Made by a program: the position numbers and the translations under genes
Assembly: GCA_013396655.1 (NCBI GenBank)
Contig: WBMV01003365.1
Location: 43,881 to 107,880, forward strand
Reading direction: 5' to 3'
Origin: Campylorhamphus procurvoides
Lineage: Eukaryota; Chordata; Aves; Passeriformes; Dendrocolaptidae
Length of the DNA: 64,000 nucleotides
In this document: positions 36,373 through 49,973 of the stretch, one piece after another
Layout: each line of letters begins with the position of its first letter
How positions within the stretch are numbered: the stretch's first letter is position 1
The notes under the pieces: model-generated
The model's database searches: none
What the model saw: only the letters and a program-made list of their open reading frames with translations
What the model was told of the DNA's origin: nothing

Positions 36373-39300
36373 CTGTTGGGCTGTCCTGAGCATTGACAAA
36401 GACCAAGGACATGGCTCACCCCGTCCAGGACTGGTGCTGTAAGGCACAGGCATGCCAGTGGACAGATTTTGACCAAAAGGAAAAAAAAAAAAAAAGCTTA
36501 AAGGGTTCCTGTTGATTTGATTTTGTATCTGAACCCTGCACTGGAGAGCAGCTGCATGGAAAGGCACCGAGAGTCCTTTGCACAGTTCGTTTCTCACCAC
36601 CTCTGCCCACTTTAACATGACTAAACGGAGCCACAGCCTCCTCTGCACAGCACCTCAAAGGTAATGAGCCAAGTCCTCCTCCCAGCTTTCTGCTGGCTTG
36701 CTGGAGCTGCAGCAGGACAAATTAGTCCAAGTAGATCAGAGCACTTATTGACGAGGTGTGGTGGTGCTGTTTGGTCTATCAGTCATCTGCTGTCCTAGGA
36801 AACACACATTACCAAAGCAAGGCAAAACATCTTGTAAGCAGCTGTCATCCAGGGAAGGGGAAAGAAAACCTGGCAATTTTGTAACATAACATGCTTGTTG
36901 TATTTTCTATGCTAAAAACCTTCCCTCCTTGTTATTTCTTTGGTTCATATCAGCGGTTTCTTTGATCTCCTTTCAATTTAGGAGCTCCCTGCTCTCACAT
37001 TCAGCAAGTATTTCACTAGATCTATCTACCAAAGACTTATTTTTTTTTTTTGGTCAAGTTTCTTCTTTGTGTTTTGGGGATTTCTTATCTTTGTGATCAT
37101 GAACAAATAAGGTGTAACTGATAACATGTTGTGCTCTATGATGTTAACATCTAATATATTCCAAATAAATTATTTAAGAAACTAATCTTTGTCTTTTCTA
37201 AATTTGTCTAAAATTTCATCTTACATTTCCACACCACTTGGTAGAGGATCCCAAAAACATTAGAATATAATTTCCAGTAGAGCATTGTTCTACTGTCTCT
37301 TATGCAAGAGTCTTGGTGGTAGAAAAAATATTATCAGATGACGAAGAATGACAGGAATTCTTTGTTTATTACAATTTCTTACACTTTTTGGTAGAGTTAC
37401 ATTTCAATCTACATGCTATGAACATTTTGAAAATGACAGATAACTAAAATTTCATTGTGCAACACTGTTATTTATCTCCTCCAAATATTCATAACTCAAA
37501 AGACTTTAATCAACTCCACCTAAAACAGCATAACTCATCCTAAAGAATTCATTTGGATTCTGAGTCTATTGTTATTTGGAGACAGGCACAATCTACAAAT
37601 TCATAGTCCAGGTTCAGATATAGAAATTAATTCAAGGATGAGGGCAGTTTAGAATGTAAAACTGTTCTTTCTGGCTAACATCAGGTGGGAACAACCTAAT
37701 CCCCAATTGAATATGAGGCTGAAAGAGGGAGAGGAACACTGAGATGACAGATGCAGAAGTTGTGAGGAAGAGGTGGGAAATCACTGGGACACCGGCCTGC
37801 TTTCATGCCTCACATCCTGACAGTGTTCTAGGATACACCAAAAGAGGGATTTCTGCAGAAAATGTGCCTCAGAAAGGCATCATCTCAAGGGATTATGTAT
37901 TAACGTCATGAAATCAGAAAATTTGAGGTTCAAAAACGTATTTGTATGTGATGCATTTATACTAAGCAAGGCAATGCCACTGTAGAGAGGATGCTCTGCT
38001 TACAGTAGGTAATGCCAAATTAGTTTGTGTGCTGGGGATGAAGTGGCAATGCCTCCTCTGGTAGTGGGCATGGTATAGCCATGTTCACACAGTGCTATGA
38101 GACAATGGGACCTGTGTCGTGGAGATGTACCAAGTCACTTGGAGATCACTGAAAATGTCTCACATAGGTTCCTGCACTGGCAAAATCTTAGTATAAATGA
38201 CAAAAACGTCCCTAGTCTTAAGGAACCTGCTGTCCCCTAGTTGTAACTAACAGTGCTAAATAGACCTGTGTGAATAACACTTTTTTACCTTTTGTCGTTT
38301 TGTTTTGGTTTGGGTTTTTTTGGTGAGAATATTGCTGTCAATATTTCAAGGAAGACCAGATAAAGTGGTATTTTCTAGAAATATCTTTGGCATCTCCTGT
38401 TACAAATATGAGTGATGTGAAATTAGAAGAGTCATGGACCCTCCAACCCATGGTACTCCTTCAGGAGAGTGTGAGGGGTCCTCCCATGAATGATTCAGAA
38501 ATCTCAGTGAGACATTCTTGTACTTGGAATTTTTAACAATATCAATGGCAGAATACAGCTCCATATTTCTCCAGAGACCAGGCCTTATGCGACAAGTTCT
38601 GCCACTCTTCATAGAATAGAGAACTGATGGCAGGAGAAGGGAAATGTCACTGTACACTGTCCCTAAAAGTAATCCATGCATCACCAGGAACAAGCATGCA
38701 GGCTGCTGTCCATCATCTCCACTTCCTCAGGATCCCTTTTGTGGGTATGGAATGTAATTGAAGTTGGATATTTTGGGCTGGGTAAGGAAAGGAATAGGTT
38801 GCCACTGTATCTTGCAAGGATGCTGCAGTCTTATGCACGAATCCCAGTGATGGCCAGCCTGTGGTTAAAGGAAGGGCAGGTGTGCAGACAGGGTTTTGGC
38901 CTGAGACTCAGTGGATTGAGATCCCTGATGATGCGAACACATTGTGCCCAGCACTGGACATTGCACAGTACAATCCTGGATCTGCAAGGTGCCTTGTTTC
39001 TGGGGTGCTGCCCATGCTCAGGAAGACTCTGTGGTGAGGCATGTGCTCAGCAGCCTTGTCTGTGGTACCTAGTCTAAATCAGGGAGGAGGAGGGTACAAT
39101 GAGCATCATGGAGGGAGACTCACAGGATTCCTAAGACAGTCAAATTAAATGGCAAAATGGGTTGTTTTAGGACACTAAGACCCATCCTAGCACCTTGCTC
39201 TGAGCAAGAAGTGAAAGGTGCAGGATTGATGTGTTCCAGAGGCTTATGATTCGTGAACTATTTAGTAATTTATCTCCCAGTATCTAACCAGTTCCCACAA

Positions 39301-41240
39301 ATTTCTTGGCTGCTAGGGAATGATATGCAGTGACCATGGCTAAAGTAGACTGAGCAAGATGGATCTGACTTTTGTTCTTTGAAGGCTGGGTGATGAAAGG
39401 TGGTAGAGAGAATGGGCGACTTAACTACTGACCTGTGGGGCAGGGGTCACTTGGGAGCCAGTCTTAAATCTAAAGGTCATCAACAGAGTGACAGAGTCTA
39501 AATCCATCACTTTTCAAGGGTGTAATTGTGTTTTTAATACAGCAGGTGCTGAGAGAATCAGAGCTGGGAAGGTGGGAGGAAGCAGCTCAGAAAAGTACTT
39601 GGGTTACAGAAGGTAGAGATTGGCCTGTGTCTGGTTGATGGTGGTTGAATTAATTCACTATTGCTCTGTCTATAAGCCAGAATGGGTAGCATTTTCATTG
39701 CACCCTGAGTTAGTCCAGCTCTTGTCTACAAGAACAGTCTCATCCCATTGTATTTTCACTCCACCCCCTTTCCATGTTTGGAACAAAAGTACCTCCCATC
39801 CCTCCACAGTTTGTTTCACTACCATGGATTGCAGACCCAACAGAGTACAACAGACAATCCCATGATAAGACTCTTTTGGAGAAGAGATCACTCAGGCATT
39901 GAGAGCCAGAAGGAGAAGCAAAGAGCAGCAGTTTCCATGGATGCATCTGCCCTGCAGAGCGCCAATGTCACAAAACAACACAGAAGTGGCTCAGGATGAA
40001 GGGCAGGAAGAAGTCAGTGAGACTCCAGTGATCTCAGGAGGGACTGCACTGGGTCTTAGGTGAAGACTCCAACTCTTTTGCTGTCAAGCAATGCAGAGAG
40101 GTATCCACAAGCACAGGGCAGGAGAGGTTTCCCATGCACCCACCTTTCTGTCCCACTGTAGATGGCTGGGGGCACAGTATCTGAGAACTGGGAAAGGTCC
40201 CTCCGTTTCTTTGAAATGACCTACACTACACCTTGAAAGACACTCTTAGGTAGCCTCAAACCTTCATGGAAATCAAAAGGATGACAGCCTACAGAAATCA
40301 AATCCCCATGGAGCTGTTCTGCTTCCAACTTTGTTATTGTTGTTGAATGTAGACATTGTTTAGCATTGGTTTTATCTTGGTGACTGTATTTGGCAAACCC
40401 TGGTAGACAACAGTGTTCAGTCTTGGAACTGAGAAAGGGCAACGGCAGCCAATATTAACTCTGCCTTTAGATTCCAGCAGAATTACTGGGCTCTGTTACA
40501 CAGATATACAACCAACCAAGATGTAACCCTATAGATTCCCTCATCTCAAGACTTCACAGTACTAATTTCCAGCTTTAGAAAGCTTCAGACTTACTGGAAA
40601 GACCTGGACTCTCAAGAGGAAACTGTAGTGCCTAAAAGTACCTTGAATGGAGACTATTAGACTTAGTTAACCACTCAAGCTCAGACCAGCTGGCCATGAC
40701 CTGGAATGTTTTACTGCCTGGAGGTCAAAAGGTGTTTCAGAAGGAAGCATCTGGCCCTGCTAAGAGGCTCTGGATTGACCTCTATGGGACTGAATGGCAA
40801 CAAGCCAGTTGTGAGTTCAGAGTTCCCCACAGAGCAAGTGAGCTTGGCCAGGTCGGACTTGCCAAGAGCACTTGGTGCTGGCACAGCTTGCTTGGGTGGA
40901 AAATGTTCCCACCACTTGAAAGAGAACTGAAATAATTCAATGCTGAAGGGATCTGCCCACTCTGGCACTTCCTCCTGAGCTGTGCTGCAAACATTTTTCC
41001 TGAATTTTCAGGCACAGAAGAGTGGCCAGCTGCTGTCTGGTGAACATGCCCAGCCACTGTGTTTGGCACAGGACAGCTCAACCTCAAAGTCAGCATTTCT
41101 GCATAGATACGTGGAATTCAAATGGGTGTTCCCCAGCTCTCAGGTTTAGAAGTGAAGGGAGAAAGTCATGGCAGGTAACTTCAGCAGCATAATTTTACCT
41201 GTCAATATTGAACTGAATAGCTGGGCAGATTATAAAACAT

Positions 41241-41268
41241 GTGTATATATATATACACACACACACAT
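41241..41268. repeat. TA/CA microsatellite with 18-bp palindrome
   Basis: A perfect palindrome of GTGTA, a TA run and TACAC spans 41241-41258. It continues into a CA repeat to 41268. Confidence 0.9.
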
Positions 41269-42481
41269 CTGTCTTTCTACCTCTCTATCTATCTAGTTAT
41301 ATATTATTTATTGATTTATGTTACCTTTATCATCTCCTTGAAATCCATCTTGAAGTTCACTTAAGTCTCATGCAAATGGAAAATCACAAATTTAGCCTTT
41401 GAAATCAAAACTACTCTTCTCTCAGACTAAGGAAAAATAAAATTAAAATAATGAAATCAAGATAAGTTGTCAGTAAGAGTATGTAGGACGGATTAACCAT
41501 GTCACATACCTGGATGGACACTACACTTGTTGTATGTGGTTGACTTCTATATTACTTCTGCATATGTCAGCTGCAGGAAACAGAATAACACCCCCTTGTT
41601 TCTGTTACATCTAACACATAAGCTCAATAGCCAGTTAGGTAATTCTGAAAACCCTGATTTAGTGGCTCCTATTAATTTCAAGCACTTCCGAGGAGTATTG
41701 GCTGCTGAGCCAATACAGACATACATTTATTTTATATTTCTGATTATCAAATGTTTTCTATTTCCCTTAACATTATAGCTGTAAGTTGCTAATTCCTAAA
41801 GTCAAAGGAAGGAAAATGCTGCCAGAATAATAGGGGAAACTTTCTTTGTTATTTATCACAACTTCATCAGTTAAATATTTCCAGCAGCTCTCTGTTGAGG
41901 TGCTGCTAAGATAAATCAAACCAAAGACAATACTTCTTGTAAACTGCAGGTTCAAGCTAGCCAGGAGTTTGTCATAAATACTGCCTCAAAGCTTGACTTA
42001 CCCTGACATTTATGTTTCCTTTTATCCTGACTCTCTGAAGTACTGAAAAAGTCTAGGGCTGGGGCTGTCAGTAAGACTCTTGATCTCAAGGGCTCAACTT
42101 AAAACATTTTAGGGTTGCCATGACTGCATTTTGGGGTGTTTTTCTTGTAATCTCTGCCCATGCATGCTTTTAAGATACATCAGAAAGATGAGGGTGACTG
42201 GTCAAGCAATTCAGCTGGAAGAACTGGTAGTGTGGAAGTAGCCTGAAGATGTTTTTAAAAATAGCCATCTTCAAGTCATCCAATCTCATGTCCCTGAATA
42301 CACAAGCATATAAAGCCAGTAGCTTCTTTTAAAACCTCTGTCTATAGATTTGTGTCTTGAGTCTTCTGGGAGCATTCCTCTCCCAGCAAGGACAGAAAGG
42401 AGAGAATTAGGGCAGGCACTAAGGCAATCAAAAAGATTGTTTACTGCTCTTAGCAAGGCAAGTCCACCACAGAAAATGCCC

Positions 42482-42532
42482 AGGAAAAAAAAAACCCACA
42501 AAAAGCCCCCACCAACCAAAACCCCCCACACC
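42482..42532. repeat. A/C-rich low-complexity tract
   Basis: An A run followed by CCCACAAAAAGCCCCC and ACCAAAACCCCCC units. The plus strand is almost free of G and T. A T run follows 15 bp later. Confidence 0.75.
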
Positions 42533-42728
42533 CTGCCTCTAGCCATTTTTTTTTTCCTATACCATGTTTCTTATCAGTCTCCTGCAGAGACTCTAAAACT
42601 CTTATCTTGATACGCCAGATTACCAAGCTGATCTCTTCTCCATGATGAATAGAAATCAACAATGTTTTCCTCTATCAGAAAACCATACATCCCCAGTTCG
42701 GATAGTTAAAGTAATAGAAACTCATTCA

Positions 42729-42846
42729 TCCCCTGCCCTCCCCTTTCCTTTCCTTTCTGTTCCTCATCTCCCCTCCTCTCCCCTCCTCTCCTCTCCATCC
42801 ATCCCAGCTCTCCTGTCATCCTTTCTGTCTCCTTACCCTCCCCCCA
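42729..42846. repeat. Long polypyrimidine tract
   Basis: Nearly 120 bp is almost entirely C and T on the plus strand, with CCTTT and CCCCTCCTCT sub-repeats and only a few interrupting A or G bases. It is low-complexity DNA of the kind that can form triplex structures. Confidence 0.85.
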
Positions 42847-43724
42847 CTTAATTCCTGCGCTTTAATACCATCTAAGAGTCCTCAGTGAGAAGAGGATCTG
42901 CTTGCTATGCAGGTGCAAGTTTTCAGCACCACAGCACAGCAGCAATACCACCCGCTCTGCCCTCCTCAGGGTTTCTCTTTGTGAGCCACTTTTTCTTTTC
43001 TTCCTTTTCAACTCCGTGCTGAACAACCCCATGCAACTAATCTGATTATGCTAATTTGTACTTCATGAACCCAAAGATTGTGAGGGGATCTGCAGAGGGT
43101 GAGCTGGGCTGGGGATGAGGGTAGTGAGGACGGGAGAGAGGTTTGGGAGGGGGGAGCACAGACAATGGGTTTAAGTCAGTTAACAAAAAAAGCTGTCTGT
43201 ATTGCCAAACAAAGCACACTCCGGGTAACCCCTTGCTGCTCTTGAGTGTCCCAATTTAGAGTGTTCCAAGCTGGCCTGTGCTACTGAGCAGAAAAGGGAA
43301 CACAAAGAATATACAACGAAGGGGCACAATGAGAAGTCTGTTTCCTGTTGAATGTTGGGGCGTTTTCCTCCTTAACTAATCCTTCCCAGAATCTAGAAGT
43401 TGAGGTATGGTCCACAAATTGTTGGATGGTAGCTATGGCACTAGACAGCTCCTGAGCACATGCAACCTCACCTGTCAAACTAGACTGATGATGCACTCAA
43501 AATTTATTGAATAACGGGCAACGACACATACTCACAACTTTAAACTTGGACTCCTCCCTTTGCAGGAGCTGAAAGTGTCCCCAGCCTGGTTTTACTCTAC
43601 TTTTGCTGCAGCTAGAATTGATGGGGAAACAGTCTTGAGAAGAAACATATAAAGGGTATGGAGAACAAAATATTTTCAAGATTAAAACAATCCTATGGTA
43701 GAGTTTTGGCAATCACAAAGCTAT

Positions 43725-44290
43725 TTGCATTGGCAGGCACCTCCTGAGATCATCTGGCCTGAGGTTGCTGCACAAGCCATGTCATCTAGAGGTGTCTGCC
43801 CAGGACTGTGCTCAGTCAAATGCTGAATATCTCCACAAATGGAAAGTTCACAACCTCTCCAAGAAACCCATTCCCATGTTTAACTGCACTCATAGTAAAA
43901 AAGTTTTTTTCTTGTGTTCAGATGGATTTTCATGTTTTTTGTGCCCATCATCTCTTGTCTATTCAGTGGACACAACTGAGAAGAGTTTGGCTCCCTTCGC
44001 ACACATATGGGTACACAATGACAGGTTTCCTCTCAATCACCTCTCCTCACGTGCAGCTGTCCCATCTCTCTCAGCCCCATCTTCTTACAAAGATGTTCTG
44101 GTCCCTTTAGTGTTCTTGTGGCCGTCCACTGGACTTGCTACAGTAAGTCCATGCCTCTCTTGCACTGGGAAGCCCAGAACTGGACACAGAACTCCACATT
44201 TGGCCTCTCCAGTGCTGAAGAGAGGGAACAGATCACCTCCCTCAACCTGCTTGCAGGACCATGATTGTTCCCCAGGATATTGGTATCGGT
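43725..44290 (-). mobile_element. CR1 LINE, older subfamily fragment
   Basis: Reverse-oriented CR1 sequence is recognisable from GGCACCTCCTGAGATCATCT, then GAGCCAA-type rewordings, AACCTCTCCAAGAAACCCAT, GTGGCCGTCCACTGGACTTG and GGAAGCCCAGAACTGGACAC. At the right it has CAGATCACCTCCCTCAACCT then GCTTGC. At about 560 bp it is the longest CR1 piece here. It is well diverged and matches an older avian CR1 type. A 219-codon plus-strand frame (43765-44424) runs antisense through it and is not a gene. Confidence 0.85.
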
Positions 44291-47200
44291 GCAGGATCAA
44301 GACTGGGTGTTGGTCTGAGCTGGTTTCAAGGGTGCAAGTACAACTCTCCCACGGCCTCCTATGTATATATGTGTCACCACCACAACCAGAAGTATATTTT
44401 GTCTTTCGAACTGGAAATGATTGAAGGAAGGCACCTTGCTTCCCCCCATCGTAAAAGCACTGTCTATATGTATGTGACTGCAGAGATGACAGGAGAGAAA
44501 AGGTGGCAATTCCAAACTTCCAGAATGACATGGGCCTGGATGAGCTTTAGCTGTTTCCTTAATGTCTGGTTTTTTTGGTCTGGCATCTTTTAGGCAGAAA
44601 ATCAGGAGGTTAGTTTCTGAGAGACAATTCCTGCCTCTGGGTAAGACAGATCTTTTGCTATTGAGATGGAAGAGGGGAGAGGGAAGGAAGATATTTGCTC
44701 TGCACTCCACTTTCAATAGGATGGCTACCCTTTCTCACGTAGAACAGACTATTTGTTCAGTCCTGCAGCCCTAAGCAGAATATTTCAGGACCCCATTTTA
44801 TGAAAGCAAATGAAGGAGGAAAAATGACTGTCTTAAAGCTGCCATCTTGGGTCCGGCCTCATGTTCAGCTGCATTTGCATTAGGGTATTACATGTAGTTT
44901 ATCTGATAGGATAGAAAATATGCAGCAACTTCTCAGCATTGCTCTTCTATATCTGAGATCTCATTTCCTGAATGTGTAGGACATTATAATGTATATATCA
45001 CTATTTAGCAAAACTAGATCTAAATAATACTGTGGAGTGACTAAGAAAGTGAGCAGGAAAAAAAAGTATCAGAAATGTTAGATGAACAGGTTAAATTCAA
45101 GTATAAAGAGTATTTTGAAATCACCATAGAGCCTCTACATTCACAATATGCATGGAAATATCCCTTACTTTTCTTCTTTCCCTGGAAAGCGAGAAAGCTT
45201 ATCAGATACTAAATGTCTAATATTATAAATAGATCTGTTTAAAGAAGTAACTTTAAATCTGAGCAATCAGTAATCCCAGATCCTAAGCTCCCTGAATACC
45301 AGGTTCTTGAAGGTCTCAGAACACTTAAAATCCACTGATATCTAATGAACTTTAAAGACCTGGGGTTTTGCCCTACATGTAACAGACAAAAGCCAGTGAA
45401 GGCAGCAGGACTCACTGCACAGGAGTAGTTTGAGGCCTGGTCGTTTGTACTGTGTGAGGTCTTACTGTATCCTTTTCTTCCCCTCTACAGCAGGTCTTGA
45501 GTGGGATCAGATTGGCGAGGATTTAACAAATGAGATAAAAAGAGTAAGTAGCATAATCTGAGGAAAAATCTTGCTCTGTTGCCTTGTCTTTCTCCTGACC
45601 TGAGGGGTGACCTTGCCCAAACCACTGCTATTTCTGACTTTTTGTTTATAGAGATAGCAAGTTATACTAAGCAAGGATTGAGCAAGTTTCTTTTGCTGTG
45701 TATACAGAAGGAGTTTAATGCAAGGAGTTTTGGCCTCATTTGAAACTCTTCATTCTAACATCTAGTGCTAACAGATTACAGTTATAGCAACAGGAATGTG
45801 GAAGGAATGTATTGCCATTGTTGACTATACCCTTGAAAATTAGCTAGTATGCATTTTTACAGAAAAAGAAAACCCTGAGAAGTTTGTTGAAGTAGTTCCA
45901 CAACTTTTAGGCCCAGAACAGACTCTCATGTGGATGAAGTGGGACTGGTCAATTACCTATAGTGAGTCATACGGAGATGAAAGGTGTATTGAGCACACGC
46001 TCCTGAGACTCATGTATGTAATGAGAGGAGAGAGAGGCTGCCCAGTGCTTGCTGCAGCTGAACCACAAATCAATACCATGGATAAAAGTTCACCAAGGGA
46101 ACATCACAGGACAGTGACACTATGGCATTCCTGCATGCCATATGTCTGCTGAAGGAAAGGCACCTCTGAACCTTGACTGGATCAACAGAGTGTTGGAACT
46201 TGTTTCAGTCCTGTCAACTAAGCATCTGCTGATATATCTAATGATGAAGGAGGGAGATAAAAAAGGCAATAAGAGTTCAAGCCCACTTTATAAATCAACA
46301 CTGTTCAAAAAAATACTGCTGAGGAACAAGATGTGCAAGGAGAGCCTTAACCCAACACTGAAACCTAAGTAGAGATGAAAGAACACTGAGGAGTCCAGTG
46401 ACCATTTCTAGAAGAGCTACATGCCTGTAACCAAGATCATAAGTTTTGCACAGTACCTGAATTCAGCTCTACACGAAGTCATGACTGAGTTTACTACTGC
46501 AATAAAAATACAAAATATGTGGAGTATGTATTTTTAGACATATAACTTTTATTCTATACATACAATCTTCACCTAGGAAGGAACACAGTGATGGCTGCTT
46601 CAGAGGCTGTAGAAGAGAAATTTTAAATGGATTGTTAAGTATTTCTGAGAATCTAATCTGGTCTGAGGCAGGAGTGGTCTGAGGCAGATATAAGTCAAAC
46701 AACGCCACTGCACAGTTTGAAAACACTTCTATTTCTTCACTTTGCAATAGAGATTGGCACTTAGCAGCACATAAAGAAAATAAGCCAGAGTAATGTTATG
46801 TTAGGAGACAAATGGTCATGTGAACTTCCCGCGATTTATTCTCTCAGCTCATTGTTTTCAAAGCACTTTAGAAACACAGCTCATAGAAAAAACTGAAAGG
46901 AGACAAGATGTGAGTCTCTGAAGGAATACTGTGGAAAAGAACGAGGGTAACATTAGTGAAACACAAAGTTGAAAGGTATGCAAAGGTAAAGGTGAAGCCG
47001 GAGTACATGAATATCAATTGAAAGCATGCAAGAGTAAGGTGATAAAGATGGGATGAATAGCTGGATTCTCAGAGAGAGACAGGAGACTGAGAGGTGTACC
47101 AAGCCATGGCTAAATGCTGAGGATGGCACAGAGACTAAAAGAAATAGGCAGGCTTGATGCTGCTGGGGAGAGAAGAAACAGAAGAAAATGTACCAGAAGA

Positions 47201-49550
47201 TCAAAGTAATCAGCTTGAGGGTGATAAAAGACGGTTGGAAAATGGCAAAACAGTGTGGCAGATGGTACAAACTGCAGACATGACAGGATGAGAGCAGACA
47301 GTTGGAATGTCCATTTCCATATGTGACAAAGATTACTATTTTCACCTGACCTCATTCTCATGCATACACTTGAGTTTGAGATATCTTCTTCTTAGAAGAG
47401 AAATAAATTTAATCCAGTAATTCATAAAACAGGAATATTTCTAATTACCTAACTCTGGGAAGCAGAGTACAAGTTTCAGGAATGATGACTAAAGAAATCC
47501 TCCTTTTTTTCTTTCCCCACTAAGGCACCATTTTTGAATTCCAGGCCACTGTCTGCAGGATCCCAGACATTACAAAATAAAATACTAAAATAATAAATAT
47601 ATCCTGCATTTAGTAGCAACTTCACCAGCCATACTTCCATACTAGGTATACAGATCTTTTTTTTCAAACACTAAATTATCATAATCCTGGTGAAAAGTAC
47701 TCTGGAGCATGTACAGATTGGGTAGCTATTCAACAGGTGTTTACAGTGGGTTTTTTTAAGGTCGTGATAACATTCTCTGGGCAAGAAAGACAATTCACTC
47801 CTCTGCTTTGATTTCTTGCTGAGCTTTACACTCTTACAACACAGCAGTGTACTACCCAGTCCATCTTTAAATTTCTTATATGTGTAGTGTGCTCAGCTCT
47901 TTTTATTAGCCTACTCCAAGAAATGAAGGAAAGGCATCTGTTCTTCCCATTTAAAATCAGAAAAACACAAGAAATTGTGTCATGCACACATATGTGTGTA
48001 CCTAGCTTACACACTAACGCCATCTGCTCACAGTGTCACAGTTCTCTCAGCATCAGGATGTTTGGTTCAAGGATGAACACGATTATTTCAGAGGTTTTTA
48101 TCCTCTGCTATCTTTAAATTACTCCTGAAATATCTGTGACAGCTGGAAAATCAACAACCAATTTTAAGTTTTCTTATTTGTTCCTCTACTTTTATTACAC
48201 AGTTTGTTCCCTGATCTGATTTCTCTCTGGTAGCTGTTCTGTGCTTTGCTAAGATGCCACCTTCAACGCACAAGAATCTCTCCTTGGTTATCAGCAAACT
48301 TAGAGAAACTGCTGTTCTTATTTCCTGCTGGTGCTGGAGGTGGAAAACCCACAACTTCTTTCTTGTTTAACTGTGCAGGTTAACATGCATTTACCACCTC
48401 AGTGCTGTGAGATCCACCTTCACACTCGTTATCTCTTTAGCTCCAGCCAGACCAGCCCCACGCAGCCACTCACTCACTGCCTCACCAGTGGATCTGGGAG
48501 ACAGTTGGAAGCATAAAAGCTGGAAAACTCATGGGTTGAGATAAAGACAGTTTAACAAGGACAGCAAACACCGTGCAAACAAGCAAAGTAAAACAAGGAA
48601 TTATTTCATTGCTTCCCATGGTTGGGCAGGTGTTCAGCCACCTCTAGAAGAGCAGGGCCCCATCACCTGTAACAGTGACTTGGGAAGACAAACACCATCA
48701 CTCCAAAAATCCCAGCTTTTCTCTTTCCTCCCCCCACTTAATACACTGAGCATGCCATATGGCCTGGAATATCCCTTTGGTCAGCTGGGGTCATCTGTCC
48801 TGGCTGCGTTTCCTCCCACCCTCCCCTGCACGCCCAACTTAATCACCAGCGTTGCAGTACAAAAAGCCTAGAAAAGACCTCGGCTATACAAGCACTGCTC
48901 AGCAATAACAAAATCATCTCTATATTATCAACCCTGTGTTCAACACAAATTCAAAACACAGCTCCATACCAGCCATGGGAAGAAAATTAAGTCTACCGGA
49001 GAAAAAACCAATTGGAGAGCAGCATTTCAGGTGCAGTGAAGACTTCTTGAGAGAGGACAGAGTACTATGTGTTTGAGGACCTGACTAAAATTCAAAATTC
49101 TGGCAGCTATTGCTGATCTGCTGCAGGATAGCATCAACGGAGGCATCACTGCTGGCATGTTAGAGAATTTGGGTTTATGTCCATGAGTTGCAGGCACAGC
49201 AGTAGCTGCAGTGCAGATGTGCCATCAAGCACAACATGTTGCTGGCCCAAACTGAGACTTGTGGTCATTTTTATTTCCCTCCCTCTGCTTCTGTGACTAC
49301 ATATGAGATAGTCCGAGTAGTTTTCACTGTCTAAGCAATGAAACGGATGCCACTCGGTGGGAATAAACCGGTACTGCAAGGAGTGAAAGTGGCCTGGGCT
49401 CCATCATTTAAAACCTTTCTGATAACTCTTGCTGCATGGATACATAGCCCTGTTCAGCAGGAAACAAAGTGATGTTGAACTGATTTCTGCCACACAATGC
49501 AGTTTACTAGGATATATAATAAGACAGTATTAAGTCGATTATTAAGTATA

Positions 49551-49576
49551 AGACATAATAAGACAGTATTATGTCT
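49551..49576. repeat. Perfect 10-bp inverted repeat with 6-nt loop
   Basis: AGACATAATA at 49551-49560 and TATTATGTCT at 49567-49576 are exact reverse complements around AGACAG. The overlapping 15-bp string AATAAGACAGTATTA occurs at 49518-49532 and again at 49557-49571, so the hairpin seems to have grown from a local duplication in AT-rich DNA. Confidence 0.85.
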
Positions 49577-49916
49577 CATCTATCAACGGGAGCAAATCAA
49601 CATTCTGCTCCGGAAAACAAACTGTGATTTCTATGTCTGCACATAAGTACAAAAGCAAATAGGAATTAGAATTGCTAATGATAGGACTAATAAGGATTGC
49701 TTTGGCTAAATTAAGATCCCTTCAGGTAGAGGAGATGCAAATGGAAATGTCTAGAAAACAGAAATGAGCTACAAGCACAGGGCTCAAGCATTGGTGAGAA
49801 AATGAGTCACTGGATAAACAGAAGGAAAGAGGTGTTTACAATATTGTGTGTATATGGTACTGATAAGAGGAAAATGAATAAAAAGAATGGGTCGCTATTC
49901 ATGGCGAGCTGGAATT

Positions 49917-49973
49917 ATTCTGGGAAAAGTTCGTGTTTGCTATCTCGCCCTGCATAAACCTTTTTCCCAGAAT
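49917..49973. promoter_or_regulatory. Inverted pair of STAT-type motifs
   Basis: ATTCTGGGAAAA at 49917-49928 and its exact reverse complement TTTTCCCAGAAT at 49962-49973 are separated by 33 bp. Each arm contains TTCNNNGAA, the consensus for STAT dimers (also read by BCL6). Regulatory use is inferred; no repeat family is recognised in the block. Confidence 0.35.

Larger units (their letters stand above)
34888..37169 (+). other. TAL2 3' flank and possible 3' UTR
   Basis: Noncoding sequence follows TAL2. Candidate polyadenylation signals are ATTAAA at 35487-35492 and AATAAA at 37164-37169; the first would give a UTR of about 0.6 kb. A perfect 14-bp tandem pair is at 36345-36372 and an A run at 36480-36495. 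No other gene is seen. Confidence 0.45.
37170..43724. other. Intergenic, TAL2 to CR1 copy
   Basis: No exon is recognised. 37.2-38.0 kb is AT-rich and featureless. 38.4-41.1 kb is of mixed composition with chance frames on both strands. A TA/CA microsatellite palindrome lies at 41241-41268, an A/C-rich tract at 42482-42532 and a long pyrimidine tract at 42729-42846. The segment just after that tract (42850-43230) is non-repeat and contains ATGCTAAT near 43046-43055. Confidence 0.6.

Noticed and set aside
43765..44424. 219-codon plus-strand open frame, the longest in the window
   Set aside because: Most of it lies antisense inside a CR1 LINE fragment, and the translation shows no domain.
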